Positions 1-11,772 of a DNA stretch of 29,902 nucleotides are shown piece after piece. Each line of letters begins with the position of its first letter. Position 1 is the stretch's first letter. Both the position numbers and the translations under genes were made by a program. Below the pieces are notes generated by a model. It did not search any database, was not told where the DNA came from, and saw only the letters and a list, made by a program, of their open reading frames with translations. Origin of the DNA: JBEKYD01 sp049509915 (lineage in GTDB: Bacteria; Acidobacteriota; Terriglobia; Bryobacterales; Bryobacteraceae); the NCBI GenBank assembly GCA_049509915.1, contig JBEKZL010000177.1:1-29902 (forward strand), read 5' to 3'.

Positions 1-1
1 C

Positions 2-589
2 GGCAACCTGCCCACCCTCCTCGACGGCGTCAGCGTCAGCGTAGGCGGTCAATTGGCGTATATCTATTACGTCAGCGGGACGCAGATCAATGCCGTCGCG
101 CCGAATGTGGGTACCGGCAGCCAGCCGGTGATGATCATGAATGCGGGCGGCACCAGCAACGCGGTGACGGCGGTTTCCGTAATCGTTCAGCCGGCTTTCT
201 TCCTCTGGCCCGGCGGCTACGCGGTGGCGACGCATACCGACTTCACCGACGCGGTGAAAAACGGAACCTTCTCCGGAGCGGTCACCACGCCGGCCAGTCC
301 GGGGGAAACCATCATCCTTTGGGGCACCGGTTTCGGCCCCACGACGCCGGCCTTCCCGGTGGGAATCGAGGCGCCCTCCACGGCGACCTATCTCACCTCG
401 AGTCCGGTGACGGTCACCATCGGGGGCGTGGCTGCCAGCGTCTACGCCACGGCCCTGGCCCCCGGTTTTGCGTCGCTCTATCAGATTGCCGTGACCGTGC
501 CATCATCGCTGGCCCCCGGCGATTACCCGGTGGTGGCCAGCATCGGCGGCGCCCAATCGCCCTCCACCACCTTGATCACGGTACAGTAA
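2..589 (+). CDS. C-terminal part of TIGR03437-type secreted protein (partial)
   Basis: The frame is open from the left edge, so the gene starts outside the window; the TTG at 53 lies inside the domain and is not the true start. The visible 195 residues contain the patterns of the acidobacterial TIGR03437 C-terminal domain: IYYVSGTQINAVAPN near the beginning, a GTGFGPTTP turn in the middle, and LYQIAVTVPSSLAPGDYPVV near the end, followed by a short terminal strand. These domains are Ig-like and, in Solibacter-type genomes, sit at the C-terminus of many large exported proteins of unknown role. The composition (Gly, Thr, Val, Ser, few charges) fits an extracytoplasmic beta protein. The specific function cannot be told because the N-terminal part is missing. 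Confidence 0.85.
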   Translation, partial: GNLPTLLDGVSVSVGGQLAYIYYVSGTQINAVAPNVGTGSQPVMIMNAGGTSNAVTAVSVIVQPAFFLWPGGYAVATHTDFTDAVKNGTFSGAVTTPASPGETIILWGTGFGPTTPAFPVGIEAPSTATYLTSSPVTVTIGGVAASVYATALAPGFASLYQIAVTVPSSLAPGDYPVVASIGGAQSPSTTLITVQ

Positions 590-606
590 GCAGGCCCCGC
601 CAATTG

Positions 607-612
607 TATAAT
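607..612 (+). promoter_or_regulatory. Perfect -10 element (TATAAT) ahead of dinB-like gene
   Basis: TATAAT lies 17 nt after the stop of the preceding gene. No convincing -35 was seen at 16-18 nt. A transcript starting near 618 would carry the GGGAGG ribosome site at 626-631 and the GTG start at 640, which supports that start. Confidence 0.45.
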
Positions 613-639
613 GGCACCAATCCTCGGGAGGGTGAACTG

Positions 640-1236
640 GTGGCAAACCTGCCAAACGATTCGAAGGCCGGCGCGGCAATCATGGCCCGGACGGCCTGCG
701 GCTCCGCGCCCGCGGAAGCCGGCGTTACAGCTCTGGAACCGGGCGATTACAGCCCGTTTTTCGCAGGTTATGTCGCCAAGGCGCAGGCGTTTGGCGACCC
801 GGTCGCGCGGCTCGGCAATCAATGGGGCGAAGTTCATTCTCTGCTGGCCCCTCTGCCGGAGGCGGTGCAGCTTCACCGCTACGCTCCCGGTAAATGGAAT
901 GTCAAGGAAGTACTCGGGCACCTGATCGATACCGAACGCATCTTCGCTTACCGCGCGCTACGCATCGCGCGGGCGGATGTGACACCGCTGGCGGCTTTCG
1001 AGGAGAACGGATATGTCGCCGCGGCCCAGACCGAGCGCTGCCCTTGGCCGGAACTGCTTGAAGAGTTCGGACACGTGCGCCAGGCCAGCATTCTGATGCT
1101 GCGCCATCTGCCGCTCGCGGCCTGGCTGCGCATCGGCACCTCGAGCGGCGCCCCTCTGAGCGTGCGTGCGGTGGCATACGTGATGGTGGGCCACGTGGAG
1201 CATCACCTCGAAATTCTACGGCAGCGATATTTGTGA
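640..1236 (+). CDS. DinB-like four-helix-bundle protein
   Basis: A 198-residue protein of the DinB/YfiT-like metal-binding superfamily, whose members include thiol-dependent transferases and stress-related proteins; the exact reaction is not predictable. Evidence is the pattern KWNVKEVLGHLIDTERIFAYR (first histidine) and GHVEHHLEILRQRY at the C-terminus (second histidine pair), the usual two places where a DinB fold supplies metal ligands. I chose GTG at 640 because GGGAGG sits 8 nt upstream and a TATAAT precedes it; ATG at 682 is the main alternative and has no ribosome site. The frame stays open upstream to 319, but there it overlaps the TIGR03437 gene and is not real coding. The gene seems to be a single transcription unit. 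Confidence 0.8.
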   Translation: MANLPNDSKAGAAIMARTACGSAPAEAGVTALEPGDYSPFFAGYVAKAQAFGDPVARLGNQWGEVHSLLAPLPEAVQLHRYAPGKWNVKEVLGHLIDTERIFAYRALRIARADVTPLAAFEENGYVAAAQTERCPWPELLEEFGHVRQASILMLRHLPLAAWLRIGTSSGAPLSVRAVAYVMVGHVEHHLEILRQRYL

Positions 1237-1291
1237 GAAAGGCGTTCAACGCTTGGCGGTCAGCTTTCAGGCTCAGTTAATGCGTCTCGAC

Positions 1292-1300
1292 TGGTAATAT
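1292..1300 (+). promoter_or_regulatory. Extended -10 promoter element (TGGTAATAT) of accA
   Basis: TG-N-TAATAT ends 7 nt before a GTG at 1308 that is in frame with accA, and overlaps the ATG at 1299. If used, the mRNA would be leaderless from 1308. No -35 was recognised, as is usual for extended -10 promoters. Confidence 0.4.
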
Positions 1301-2156
1301 GGGAGACGTGGATGGGAACGAAGCGACCACCGAGCAGACCCCGCAGCCGCAGCCGGAACCGGGTCCCGCCTGGCGCCGGGTACTGTTGGCCCGCCATCCA
1401 AAACGCCCCCATTCGCTGGACTACATAGAGCGGATCTTTTCGAATTTCCAGGAGATCCATGGCGACCGCGCCTTTGGGGACGATGCCGCGATCGTCGCGG
1501 GGATGGCTCGATTCGAGGACGCCCCGGTTGTCGTCGTAGCCGAGCAAAAGGGCCGCGACACCAAACAGCGGATGTTCCGCAACTTCGGCATGCCGAAGCC
1601 GGAAGGCTATCGTAAAGCCCTCCGGGCGATGCAGTTAGCCGCCAAGTTCGGGCGCCCGATCGTGACCTTGCTGGACACTCCGGGCGCTTACCCTGGCATT
1701 GACGCGGAGGAGCGCGGCCAAGCCGAAGCGATCGCGCGCAATCTGCGGGAGATGGCCCGGCTTTCGGTTCCGGTGATCGCGGTTTGCATCGGCGAAGGCG
1801 GCTCCGGTGGCGCGCTGGCGCTGGGAGTCGGGAACGTAGTGCTGATGCTCGAAAACGCGGTCTACAGTGTCATTTCGCCGGAAAGCTGCGCCTCCATTAT
1901 TTATCGCGATTCGGGGAAGGCGGAAAGTGCCGCGGCCTCGCTGCGTTTGACCGCCGAGGACCTCCTGCAGCTTGGCTTGATCGACCACATCGTACCCGAG
2001 CCGGCCGGCGGGGCGCAGGAAGACCCGGCCCTTGCGGCCGAGAATTTGCGGCTGCACCTGCGGCGCCATCTCGCCGAACTGGCTTCCATGAACGGCCCCG
2101 AGCTGATTACCCACCGCTACGAGAAGTTCCGCAAGATGGGCGATTGTTTCGTGTAG
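1299..2156 (+). CDS. accA: Acetyl-CoA carboxylase carboxyltransferase subunit alpha
   Basis: AccA pairs with AccD to form the carboxyltransferase that moves CO2 from carboxybiotin to acetyl-CoA, giving malonyl-CoA for fatty acid synthesis in the cytoplasm. Clear family signatures are LARHPKRPHSLDYIERIF, FGMPKPEGYRKALR, DTPGAYPGIDAEERGQAEAIARNL, the oxyanion-type loop GEGGSGGALALGVG, and VISPESCASIIYRD. At about 285 residues it is shorter than E. coli AccA (319) because most of the N-terminal helical extension is missing; it begins with a Gln/Pro-rich stretch instead. The start is uncertain: ATG 1299 overlaps a probable -10 box, so GTG 1308 may be used as a leaderless start. Neighbours are unrelated and accD is not in the window. 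Confidence 0.95.
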   Translation: MGDVDGNEATTEQTPQPQPEPGPAWRRVLLARHPKRPHSLDYIERIFSNFQEIHGDRAFGDDAAIVAGMARFEDAPVVVVAEQKGRDTKQRMFRNFGMPKPEGYRKALRAMQLAAKFGRPIVTLLDTPGAYPGIDAEERGQAEAIARNLREMARLSVPVIAVCIGEGGSGGALALGVGNVVLMLENAVYSVISPESCASIIYRDSGKAESAAASLRLTAEDLLQLGLIDHIVPEPAGGAQEDPALAAENLRLHLRRHLAELASMNGPELITHRYEKFRKMGDCFV

Positions 2157-2274
2157 GAACGATGGGTACACCATCGCCGACGCCCATGCTGGTGCTGGTC
2201 CCCTTTGCGGTGCGGGTGAAGGCGGCCGGCAGCGCGTACCTGCTACTTCCCCATCGCACTTGGATCGTCCAATA

Positions 2275-3108
2275 ATGGAAACTGTGGAAACCCAATTTGG
2301 CGGGTTTGAGCGAAGGGTACTGGGGCGCACCGGGCGCGAGGTCTCGCGGCTCGGAATCGCCGCCAGCTACGGAGTGCCGGCTGCGGCAGTACAAGGCGCC
2401 TTCGAGCGCGGCCCGAACTACCTTTACTGGGGTAGCCGAAGGACCGAGGCCTTCTGCACGGCGCTGCGGGACCTGCGGCCGCATCGCGAACGCATGGTGC
2501 TCGTGGTGCAGTCCTACACGCGAATGGCGGCGTTGATGGCCGGCAGTCTCGAGCGGGCGCTGCGCCGGGTGAATTACGATCATGCCGATGTTCTGCTGCT
2601 CGGTATGTGGAACAAGCCCGTGCCGCCGCCGATTCTCGACGCTGCTCGCCAACTCCGCGAACGTGGCCTTGCGCGCTTTCTGGCGGTCTCCACCCACGCT
2701 CGCACGCTGGTGCCATCGATTGCCGCGGCGCACAATTTCGACATTGTCCATTTCCGGTACAATGCCGCGCACACGGGCGCCGAGACAGACATTTTTCCGC
2801 ATCTGCCTAGAGCCGATAAGCCGGGTCTGGCGGCGTTCACCGCCACCAGTTGGGGACAGCTCTTGGGCTTGCGCTCCATTCAGGCGGTGTTCAACGGCGG
2901 TTACCGCCTTCCGAAAGGGGAACGCACTCCAACCGCAACTGACTGCTACCGTTTCGTCCTGGCGCGGCCCGAGGTTGACGTCTGCATGACAGGTCCGGCC
3001 GACGCCGGCCAGATGGAGCAAGCGCTCGAAGCTCTCCGCCGCGGCCCAATGACCGAAGATGAGACCGCCTGGATGCGCCGTATCGGCCTCGCCGTAGCGG
3101 GAAAGTAA
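2275..3108 (+). CDS. Aldo/keto-reductase-like protein with degenerate tetrad
   Basis: A 277-residue protein with the aldo/keto reductase TIM-barrel layout: N-terminal RRVLGRTGREVSRLGIA, a central LERALRRVNYDHADVLLL strand, LRERGLARFLAVSTHA, FDIVHFRYNAAH, and a C-terminal VDVCMTGPADAGQMEQAL phosphate-binding-type segment. Normal members reduce carbonyls with NAD(P)H using Asp-Tyr-Lys-His. Here the FDTAxxYG segment reads NYLYWGS, the Lys-bearing strand reads VLVVQSY, and the His position reads LLLGMW, so at least Lys and His are not visible. It may have another chemistry or bind only. ATG 2275 is preferred over the TTG at 2260; an AATAAT overlaps this ATG and GTG 2284 is possible. The protein is 40-50 residues shorter than typical AKRs. 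Confidence 0.8.
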   Translation: METVETQFGGFERRVLGRTGREVSRLGIAASYGVPAAAVQGAFERGPNYLYWGSRRTEAFCTALRDLRPHRERMVLVVQSYTRMAALMAGSLERALRRVNYDHADVLLLGMWNKPVPPPILDAARQLRERGLARFLAVSTHARTLVPSIAAAHNFDIVHFRYNAAHTGAETDIFPHLPRADKPGLAAFTATSWGQLLGLRSIQAVFNGGYRLPKGERTPTATDCYRFVLARPEVDVCMTGPADAGQMEQALEALRRGPMTEDETAWMRRIGLAVAGK

Positions 3109-3183
3109 CTGAAGTTTTGGCGCCTCGCCACCTGCGATTCCTCCGGGGCGAGGGAGGCTCTCCCTCTTTTCCGGCGGTCCGCG

Positions 3184-3341
3184 GTGCGGTTCGAGGTGGC
3201 TTCTATTCGGCCTATCCAGCCGGGCGCACGGGTCAGTCGTATCAATTTCCACGGCGATTTCTTCGAAGCCGGGGCCGTGAGAGTTGGCGATATTCTCGAC
3301 ATGTTGAACGGATACCAACTCCTTCGGGTGGTGCGATCAGG
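3184..3341 (+). pseudogene. Fragment of a TIGR03435-type gene
   Basis: Reading from the GTG at 3184 the frame gives RFEVASIRPIQPG, then INFHGDFFEAGAVRVGDILDMLNGYQLLRVV. This matches the start of the acidobacterial TIGR03435 family (FEVASxKP, then a Gly-Phe segment, then a GYQL-type helix), a family of secreted proteins of unknown function about 250 residues long. The family-like stretch stops at about 3336 and the frame then runs into DNA that encodes the histidine kinase on the other strand. No signal peptide or good start precedes the motif, so both ends are missing. I infer a dead remnant. Confidence 0.55.
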
Positions 3342-5797
<2,456 letters not shown>

Positions 5798-5801
<4 letters not shown>

Positions 5802-6792
5802 TGCAGCACCGCCACCCCTGAGTCCAGGTTGGCGGGCCGCAGGCCCATCATGCGCATGATTTCGGCATTGACGGCGATCGCCGGTTTGCGCAGCGCAACC
5901 TCGGCGGGCACGGCTTTGCCTTGAACGCTATCGCGCGCCACTTCGCCCGCCTGGCCGCCGATGTCGGCGAAATCGGGGTATACGCCGAGGGCCGCTCCGG
6001 ATCGGACGAAGCTCTCCGAGAAACCGATGAGTGGCAGGCGATAGCGCAGGGAGGCCCTTACCAGGGGCTCCAGTGTGGTGGAATTGTACAGTGAGCGGTC
6101 TGGCAAGCACCAGACGAAATCGACGGACTTGAACCTTTCCAGGACTCCCAGCAAGTCCTCCGGGCGCGAGCACTCGAGAACGAGGACGCCCATTCCGCTC
6201 TGGCGCGCCTGGGCCTCGAAGAAGGCCGGCGGCGGATCCTGCCGTCCGGAGTTTGCGAATCACGCCGATCCGGCCAGCCTTGGGGAACAGACGCCGCACC
6301 GCTTGAACCACCATTGGGAAGGTAATGTCCAGCACCACCGCGGAAACGCAGTTGCAGTTGGGCGGACGGGGAAAACCCCGCGCCGCCATGGCCGCGATCA
6401 CCGGCAGACCGGGACTTTGCTGGCAGACCGCCTCGAGACCGGCGGATCCGAACACCACGGCGAGGGCAACGCCGGGCTTATGCAGGACTCGGACCAGTTC
6501 GCCGGCCGCGTCAGCGCCTCCTAGGTTCACAGTTTCGAGCGCCGCCGCATTCTTCAACACTTCGAGACACTCCTGCCGGGCGCGCGCCTGAGCGTCGGAC
6601 GAGCCCCCGGCAACGATCAACACTCCTTTTTTCGGCGCGCTCCACGCGGGCGCAGGCAGGGCGCCCAGGGCCACGACAGCCAGGCCGCGCAGAAAGCCGC
6701 GGCGCGTGCGCGCGCAGCTCCGAAGCCCGCCCCGGCTCCCTGAAGCGACGCAGGGGGTTCGGCAGAGCTGACGAAAGCCGGGGAAAAAACAT
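5798..6792 (-). pseudogene. ABC-type substrate-binding protein (PF04392-like), frameshifted
   Basis: Two frames together encode one periplasmic binding protein of the ABC_sub_bind type. The N-terminal half has a Tat-like signal (RTRRGFLRGLAVVALGALPAPAWSA), KKGVLIVAGG and VRRLFPKAGRIGVIR. The C-terminal half has the family end pattern YRLPLIGFSESFVRSGAALGVYPDFADIGGQAGE. The frame changes at the TTT at 6252-6254 (AAA on the coding strand); with one base fewer the protein reads through as IRNSGRQDPPPAFFEAQARQ. The 5' end is unclear: no start codon lies close to the Tat motif in its own frame, but removing one more base in the GC-repeat near 6712 would join it to the ATG at 6792. No permease or ATPase gene is nearby, so I infer a sensory partner of the coupled histidine kinase rather than a transporter part. 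Confidence 0.75.
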
Positions 6793-6814
6793 ATGCCGGT
6801 CTCGTTCCCCTCAT

Positions 6815-6828
6815 CGGCGAAAACGCCG
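6815..6828. other. Small inverted repeat in divergent intergenic region
   Basis: CGGCG-AAAA-CGCCG lies between the divergent binding-protein/kinase unit and the TonB-receptor gene. It could be a hairpin in a leader or a protein site. Convincing promoters were not identified in this 123-nt gap. Confidence 0.25.
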
Positions 6829-6915
6829 GTTTCAATAGGCCAAAGATTCCTGCTGTTGAGCCGATAAAGCCGGATGTGGCAGGCACACTCCCGCCGGCCC
6901 AGGAGGTTGCTGCAG

Positions 6916-9900
6916 ATGAGCAAAACGAGCATGGCAGTTCTGTGTATCGTTGCGGCGATGTCCTGCGCGCACGGCGGTCGCACAGGTGGACCGCGCCAAT
7001 CTCACGGGCGCCGTCCAGGGCGCCGATCCGTCGGCGTTGGCCGGCCTTGTCATCCAAGCGGATGCATTGTCGACCGGCCTGCACCGTGAGACGCGCGTTT
7101 CGGATCGGGGTGACTTTTTACTTCTCGGGTCTGCCGATCGGAAAATACACCGTGACGGCGCTGCGCGACGGCAAGACGCTCGCGCGGATCGAGGACGTCG
7201 AGTTGGCGGTCGGCCAGACTCGCTCGCTCGCCATCGCGATCGCAGAGCGAAAGAGCTCCGAAGAAGAAGATCTGTTGACGGGTGCTCCGGGCGCGGCCGG
7301 CAAAGCGGCCATCGATCAGGAAGAGGCCGTAACCAGCGAGCTCCATATGGACAATGCCGCCGTGGACAAGGCCTCGGCGGAGATCGGGACCGTGGTGGAG
7401 CCGCACGAGGTCAGAAACATTCTGCTCAACGGAAGGGCGTGGTCCGGCCTCGTGGTCCTGGCGCCGCTGGCCATCAACTCGGGGGACGGCACGCAGCTCA
7501 GCATCCGTTTCGCAGGGCGCGGCGTGAACGACAACAACTGGACGCTGGACGGCGTGGACGCGAGCGGAGTCGCGGCGCAGCCCGTAAGCCGGGTGGACAT
7601 CGCGCTCGCTGGTCAGCCGCAACCGGTGGGAGCGCGCCTGGTAACCTCGGTCGAATCGATCGCCGAGTTCCACGTCAATTCGTTTCAATATACCGCCCAA
7701 AGCGGAGGAGGCGCCAGCGGGGCGCAGATCGACATAGTTTCGCAATCAGGCTCCAACGGTCTTCGAGGCTCGGTGTTCGAGTACCTTCGGAACAGCGCCT
7801 TCGACGCCCGCAATCCGTTCGACGGGCCGCAAGTGCCGCCCTTTCGCCTGAATCAGTTCGGGGCGAGCGCCGGGGGCGCATTGAAGCGGAACCAGACGTT
7901 TTTCTTCGCCAGCTTCGAAGGCCTCGAACAGCGGCTCAGCACACAGTTGACCGCCCTGGTGCCCAGCGAAGAGCTGCGGGCGCAATCGGCCCTCTCCAAC
8001 CCCGAAATGATCCCCATCATGAATCTGTATCCGGTGGGCCAGCACCCGACCGATTCTCCTGACGTCGCTCAATACCTCACGGTAGGTCGCGACTCCTGGA
8101 GCGAGCAGAGCGGCATGGCCCGTCTGGATCACAGTCTCAGCGACAAAACCAGCTTCTTCGCGCGTTACAGCGCCGATTCCGGCTCGATCTCGCAGCCGAT
8201 GAACGCGCTCAACTCGATGCTCGCAGGCGACCTGCGGCCCTCGAACGCCGTGATGCAACTGCTGTACCTGGTCTCCAGTCATGTGACCAACGATATGCGG
8301 CTGGGGTTCAACCGCGCGCCGTTGACGCACACACAACAGGGGCCGGCACCGGAACGCTTCGTGGTCGAAGGCCTGACCGAGCTTACCGATTCGGAATTCA
8401 GCCGGCAGGCCGGCACCAGCGTCTCCTTCCTCGACACCCTCTCGATCACCCGCGGACGTCACAGCCTGAAGGCGGGCGGAGAGTTTCGCGACATCCGGCT
8501 CAACTACGGCACCTCGGCCTCGTTGAAAAGCTCTTACGGCGAGGGGCCCGAGGCCCTGGCCCTGAACGAGCCCGATTGGATCTGGATTCATCCCACGCTT
8601 CCCATGCAAGGTATCCGGCGGTTCTATCTGTTCGGCTTCGTCATGGACGAGATTCGGTTGGCACCGGCGCTGACGCTCAACCTCGGTGTGCGATACGAGT
8701 ACTACTCCGTCGAAAACGAGGTGGACGGACGGGGCCTGGTCAGCGATCCGCTGCGCTGCCCCGGCTCCCTGGAGCCTCCGATTCCGGGCGGGTATTGCCC
8801 GCCGGGGACCTCCTGGTATTCGCCGGACCGTGACAATTTCGATCCGCGAGCCGCCTTGGCGTGGGCGCCCCGGTTTCTGGGTGGCGGCGTCCTCCGGGCC
8901 GGCTACGGGATTTATCACGGGACCGCCAACAACACGTTCCTGGCGACCGCAGTCCAGAACGACTCGGCCGAAGTGGTGGTCAACGCGCCATGCCCGACGT
9001 ACCCCATCCTGCCGGCGGTGAATTTGCCGGGCGCCTTCCAGACACCCTACGCGCTCGCATCCGACTGGCGCGACCTCTATTCGCAGCAATGGAGCGTTTC
9101 CCTTGCAAAAACCGCTACGCCTGAGACTGCTCGCGGACGCGGCCTACGCCGGCTCCAATGCGCACCATCTGCCCATGGCGGACCAGATCGGCGAGATCCC
9201 TTTCACGTACGAGGAACGGCTGAGCCGCGGCAACAGCAACTTCCAGGCGATGGCGTTGTCGCTGCAGCGGTCCTGGGCCAGCGGCTGGATGATGCGTGCT
9301 AACTATACGTGGACCCACGCCATCGACGACCTTCCGGTGCCGGGCGAGCTGCCTTACCCGCAGAATTTCCTGTGCATGGCCTGCGAGCGCGGCAACAGCG
9401 ATTTCGACACGCGGCACATGTTCAACATCGACGCCGCCTACCAGCTTCCGTTCGGGCCCCACTCGAGATTCTTGAAGCAGCGGGGACCAGCGCAGCGATT
9501 CCTGGAGGGCTGGGAGTTGATCGGTACCGCCACGCTTCGCAGCGGGTATCCCGTCAACGTGACCGCCGCCAACGCGGGCTACTTCGGCGGCCGGCCGAAC
9601 GTCGTCCCAGGAGTCTCGGCGACGCCGCCGGGCGGCCGCACTCCGAACTTGTGGATCAATCCCGCCGCTTTCACGCTGCCCGAGGATGGAGACTACGGAA
9701 ACGCGGCCAAGAACATCGTGACCGGACCCGGCGGCTTTCAGGTCGATGTCGCGCTGGCGAAACGAGCGAAGATCTCGGAGAGAATGGGCCTGGAATTCCG
9801 TGTCGCGGGCTTCAATCTTCTGAATCACCCGCAATACGGGAATCCGGACGGTGAATTGACCGACTCCACTTTCGGAATGATCACCGCGCCTCTGAATCCG

Positions 9901-9960
9901 GGTGCGACCGGCACGGGAACGGCGCGGCAGCTTCAGGCGGCCGTGCGGATCGATTTTTGA
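6916..9960 (+). pseudogene. Oar-like TonB-dependent receptor, three frameshifts
   Basis: A large outer-membrane protein with an N-terminal carboxypeptidase-regulatory-like domain, as in the Oar-like receptors abundant in Solibacter. ATG 6916 has AGGAGG 9 nt upstream and begins a signal peptide (MSKTSMAVLCIVAAMSCA). Family text is spread over three frames: VDRANLTGAVQ (frame 2), SGLPIGKYTVTALRDG, then VFEYLRNSAFDARNPFD, LNQFGASAGGALKRNQTFFFASFEGLEQR and LAWAPRFLGGGVLRAGYG (frame 3), then ANYTWTHAIDDLP and AVRIDF-stop (frame 1). Joins fall near 6970, in the five-T run 7115-7119 and in CCC 9100-9102; removing one base at each restores a continuous protein of about 1,010 residues ending in Phe, as beta-barrels do. 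It is either a decayed gene or one hit by sequencing errors; no substrate can be named. Confidence 0.8.
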
Positions 9961-10309
9961 CGCGATACCCAGTTTGCTGAAGGCAGGCGCAACCGGCATC
10001 GAGAGGAGGGCAGCGATGGCGCCGGATCTGGGCGCGTGGCTGGATCTCAAGCAATTCGGAGCCGGTGAGGCTGCGCACTACTCAGCCGGATGTCAGACCT
10101 CGCGAGACGAAGTGGCGAAGCCGCCGATGGCACGTGCCGAGCGTCGGCCGCCGCGTAACGATCGAGTTAGTGCAGGGAAGGGAAACCGGCAAGGCGAAAG
10201 CGCAAATGGCGGTCCCCTCGTTCGCCGGCAGCTATTTTTCCGGTGCCTGGTGCCGCCGGTGCCGGACCCGGCTTGGCTCTTTCCTCGAGTTCTGGTACTG
10301 TGGGGGCAA
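9961..10309 (+). other. 349-nt stretch without a convincing gene, upstream of tssK1
   Basis: A good ribosome site (GAGGAGGG, 10002-10009) precedes ATG 10016, but the frame continues without a stop into tssK1, and its 98 extra residues are Arg/Pro-rich and look like nothing known. Frame +3 stays open to 10313 with an equally unnatural Arg/Trp/Cys-rich translation. I see no RNA structure or repeat in it. Its 3' end holds the tssK1 promoter. Confidence 0.4.
10273..10301 (+). promoter_or_regulatory. Promoter of tssK1 (-35 TTGGCT, extended -10 TGGTACTGT)
   Basis: TTGGCT at 10273-10278, a 17-nt spacer and TACTGT at 10296-10301 with TG at 10293-10294. It ends 8 nt before the ATG at 10310, so the transcript would be leaderless or nearly so. 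The G run at 10302-10306 is close to the predicted transcription start. Confidence 0.4.
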
Positions 10310-11665
10310 ATGAAGCGACTCCAACCGGTGATCTGGAGCAAGGGCACTTTTCTCAGCCCGCAGCACTTGCAACTTCAGGACCGCTTTCACGAAAACCTGC
10401 TGCAGTTTCAGCTCGATAACCTGGCTTTTCGCCCCTGGGGGTTCCGTTCGCTGACGATCGCTCAGGAGCCTTTGGGCGCGGGGGCCTTCGGCATTGCCAG
10501 CGCGTCGGGAATTTTCGCGGACGGGCTGCTGTTCGATATTCCGGCTTCCGATGGCGCCCCGCCGCTCAAGCAACTGGCCGAATGTTTCGAACAGGACCAG
10601 ACCTCGCTCGACCTTTACCTGGCCGTGCCGGATTATCGCGAGCGCGGCTTGAACGTGGCCACTTCGGCGCGCGAAGGCGGCGCCCGCTACCGGGCCGAAA
10701 TCGAATTGTTCCGCGACGAGAATACCGGCTTGGCCGAACGTCCCGTCCAAGTGGCGCGCAAGAATCTGCGTTTGCTGGCCGAAGGCGAGGCGCGCGACGG
10801 CTATTCCACCCTCCGCGTGGCCCGCGTGGTTCGCACCCCGGCCGGTCTGTACCAGCTCGATTCGCGGTTTGTCCCGCCGCTACTCGACCTGAACGCCAGC
10901 GAATACCTGGTGGCCATTGCCCGCCGCCTCGTCGAACTGCTCACCACCCGCTCCAGCGCCATTTCCGGCCTGCGCCGGCAGAAGAACCAGAGCCTGGCGG
11001 ATTTCACCGCCGCCGATATCGCCAATTTCTGGCTGCTCTACACGGTCAATTCCGCCTATCCGGTTTTCCGGCACCTGTTCGAAACCCGCGGCGGCCATCC
11101 CGAGACGCTATACGCCGCCATGCTGGAGCTGGCCGGGGCGCTGACCACTTTTTCCACGAAAATCCATCCCAGGGACCTGCCCGTCTACGACCACGACGAC
11201 CTGGGAGGCTGCTTCACCGAACTGGACGAAAAGCTCCGCGCGCTGCTCGAAACCGTGGTCCCGACCAACGTGGTCGCCTTGCCCCTCAACATGGTGAAGC
11301 CGGCGATTTATGCCACCGCCATCGATCAGGACAAGTACCTGAACAATACCCGCATGTACCTGGCGGTCGGCGCCGAAGCGCGGGAGACGGAAATCGTGAC
11401 CCGTGTGCCGGCGCTGGTGAAGGTGTGCTCGGCCAGCCATATCGAGCACATCGTGCGCAATGCGCTCCCTGGCCTGACTTTGACATACCTTGCGTCGCCG
11501 CCCAGCGCGATTCCCATCAAGTTGAACTATCAGTACTTCAGCGTGAACCAGTCGGGAGTGTGCTGGGAGGCCATCCAGCGCGCCCGGAACCTGGCGGCCT
11601 ACGTGCCCGCCGACCTTCCCAATCCGCAACTGGAGCTGATCGTTCTGCTGCCGCAGGCGGGATAG
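10310..11665 (+). CDS. tssK: T6SS baseplate protein TssK (copy 1)
   Basis: TssK joins the T6SS baseplate (TssEFG) to the membrane complex (TssL/TssM) on the cytoplasmic side. This 451-residue protein has the family N-terminus VIWSKGTFLSPQHLQLQDRFHE (canonical form VxWxEGMxLxPQHFQxQ), the middle segment DENTGLAERPVQVARKNLRL, IANFWLLYTVNSAYPVFRHL, and the C-terminal YQYFSVNQSGVCWEAIQRARNLAAYVPADLPNPQLELIVLLP. ATG 10310 is chosen because family homology starts there and an extended -10 lies just upstream; ATG 10016, in the same frame, is rejected. It is recognisably paralogous to the tssK at 15844 but lies 4 kb away, before marR and a ClC gene, and has no other T6SS gene beside it. Its direct partners are therefore not evident. 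Confidence 0.9.
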   Translation: MKRLQPVIWSKGTFLSPQHLQLQDRFHENLLQFQLDNLAFRPWGFRSLTIAQEPLGAGAFGIASASGIFADGLLFDIPASDGAPPLKQLAECFEQDQTSLDLYLAVPDYRERGLNVATSAREGGARYRAEIELFRDENTGLAERPVQVARKNLRLLAEGEARDGYSTLRVARVVRTPAGLYQLDSRFVPPLLDLNASEYLVAIARRLVELLTTRSSAISGLRRQKNQSLADFTAADIANFWLLYTVNSAYPVFRHLFETRGGHPETLYAAMLELAGALTTFSTKIHPRDLPVYDHDDLGGCFTELDEKLRALLETVVPTNVVALPLNMVKPAIYATAIDQDKYLNNTRMYLAVGAEARETEIVTRVPALVKVCSASHIEHIVRNALPGLTLTYLASPPSAIPIKLNYQYFSVNQSGVCWEAIQRARNLAAYVPADLPNPQLELIVLLPQAG

Positions 11666-11772
11666 CGGCTGGAAGCTTGGCGGACCGCCGAAGGCGGGAA
11701 CCGGAGCTAGGTACTCGATTTCGCAATTTACCGCCACCCATCCGGCAACCGCTCCCTCACGGTCGAGGCTGG

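Noticed and set aside
319..639. N-terminal extension of the DinB-like protein
   Set aside because: It overlaps the TIGR03437 gene, is His/Arg-rich, and a -10 box and ribosome site favour the start at 640.
2107..3318. A 403-codon minus-strand frame opposite the aldo/keto-reductase gene
   Set aside because: Composition is unnatural and it overlaps a recognisable protein along its whole length.
7746..9089. A 447-codon minus-strand frame opposite the TonB receptor gene
   Set aside because: It is the antisense shadow of a region that clearly encodes receptor motifs on the plus strand.
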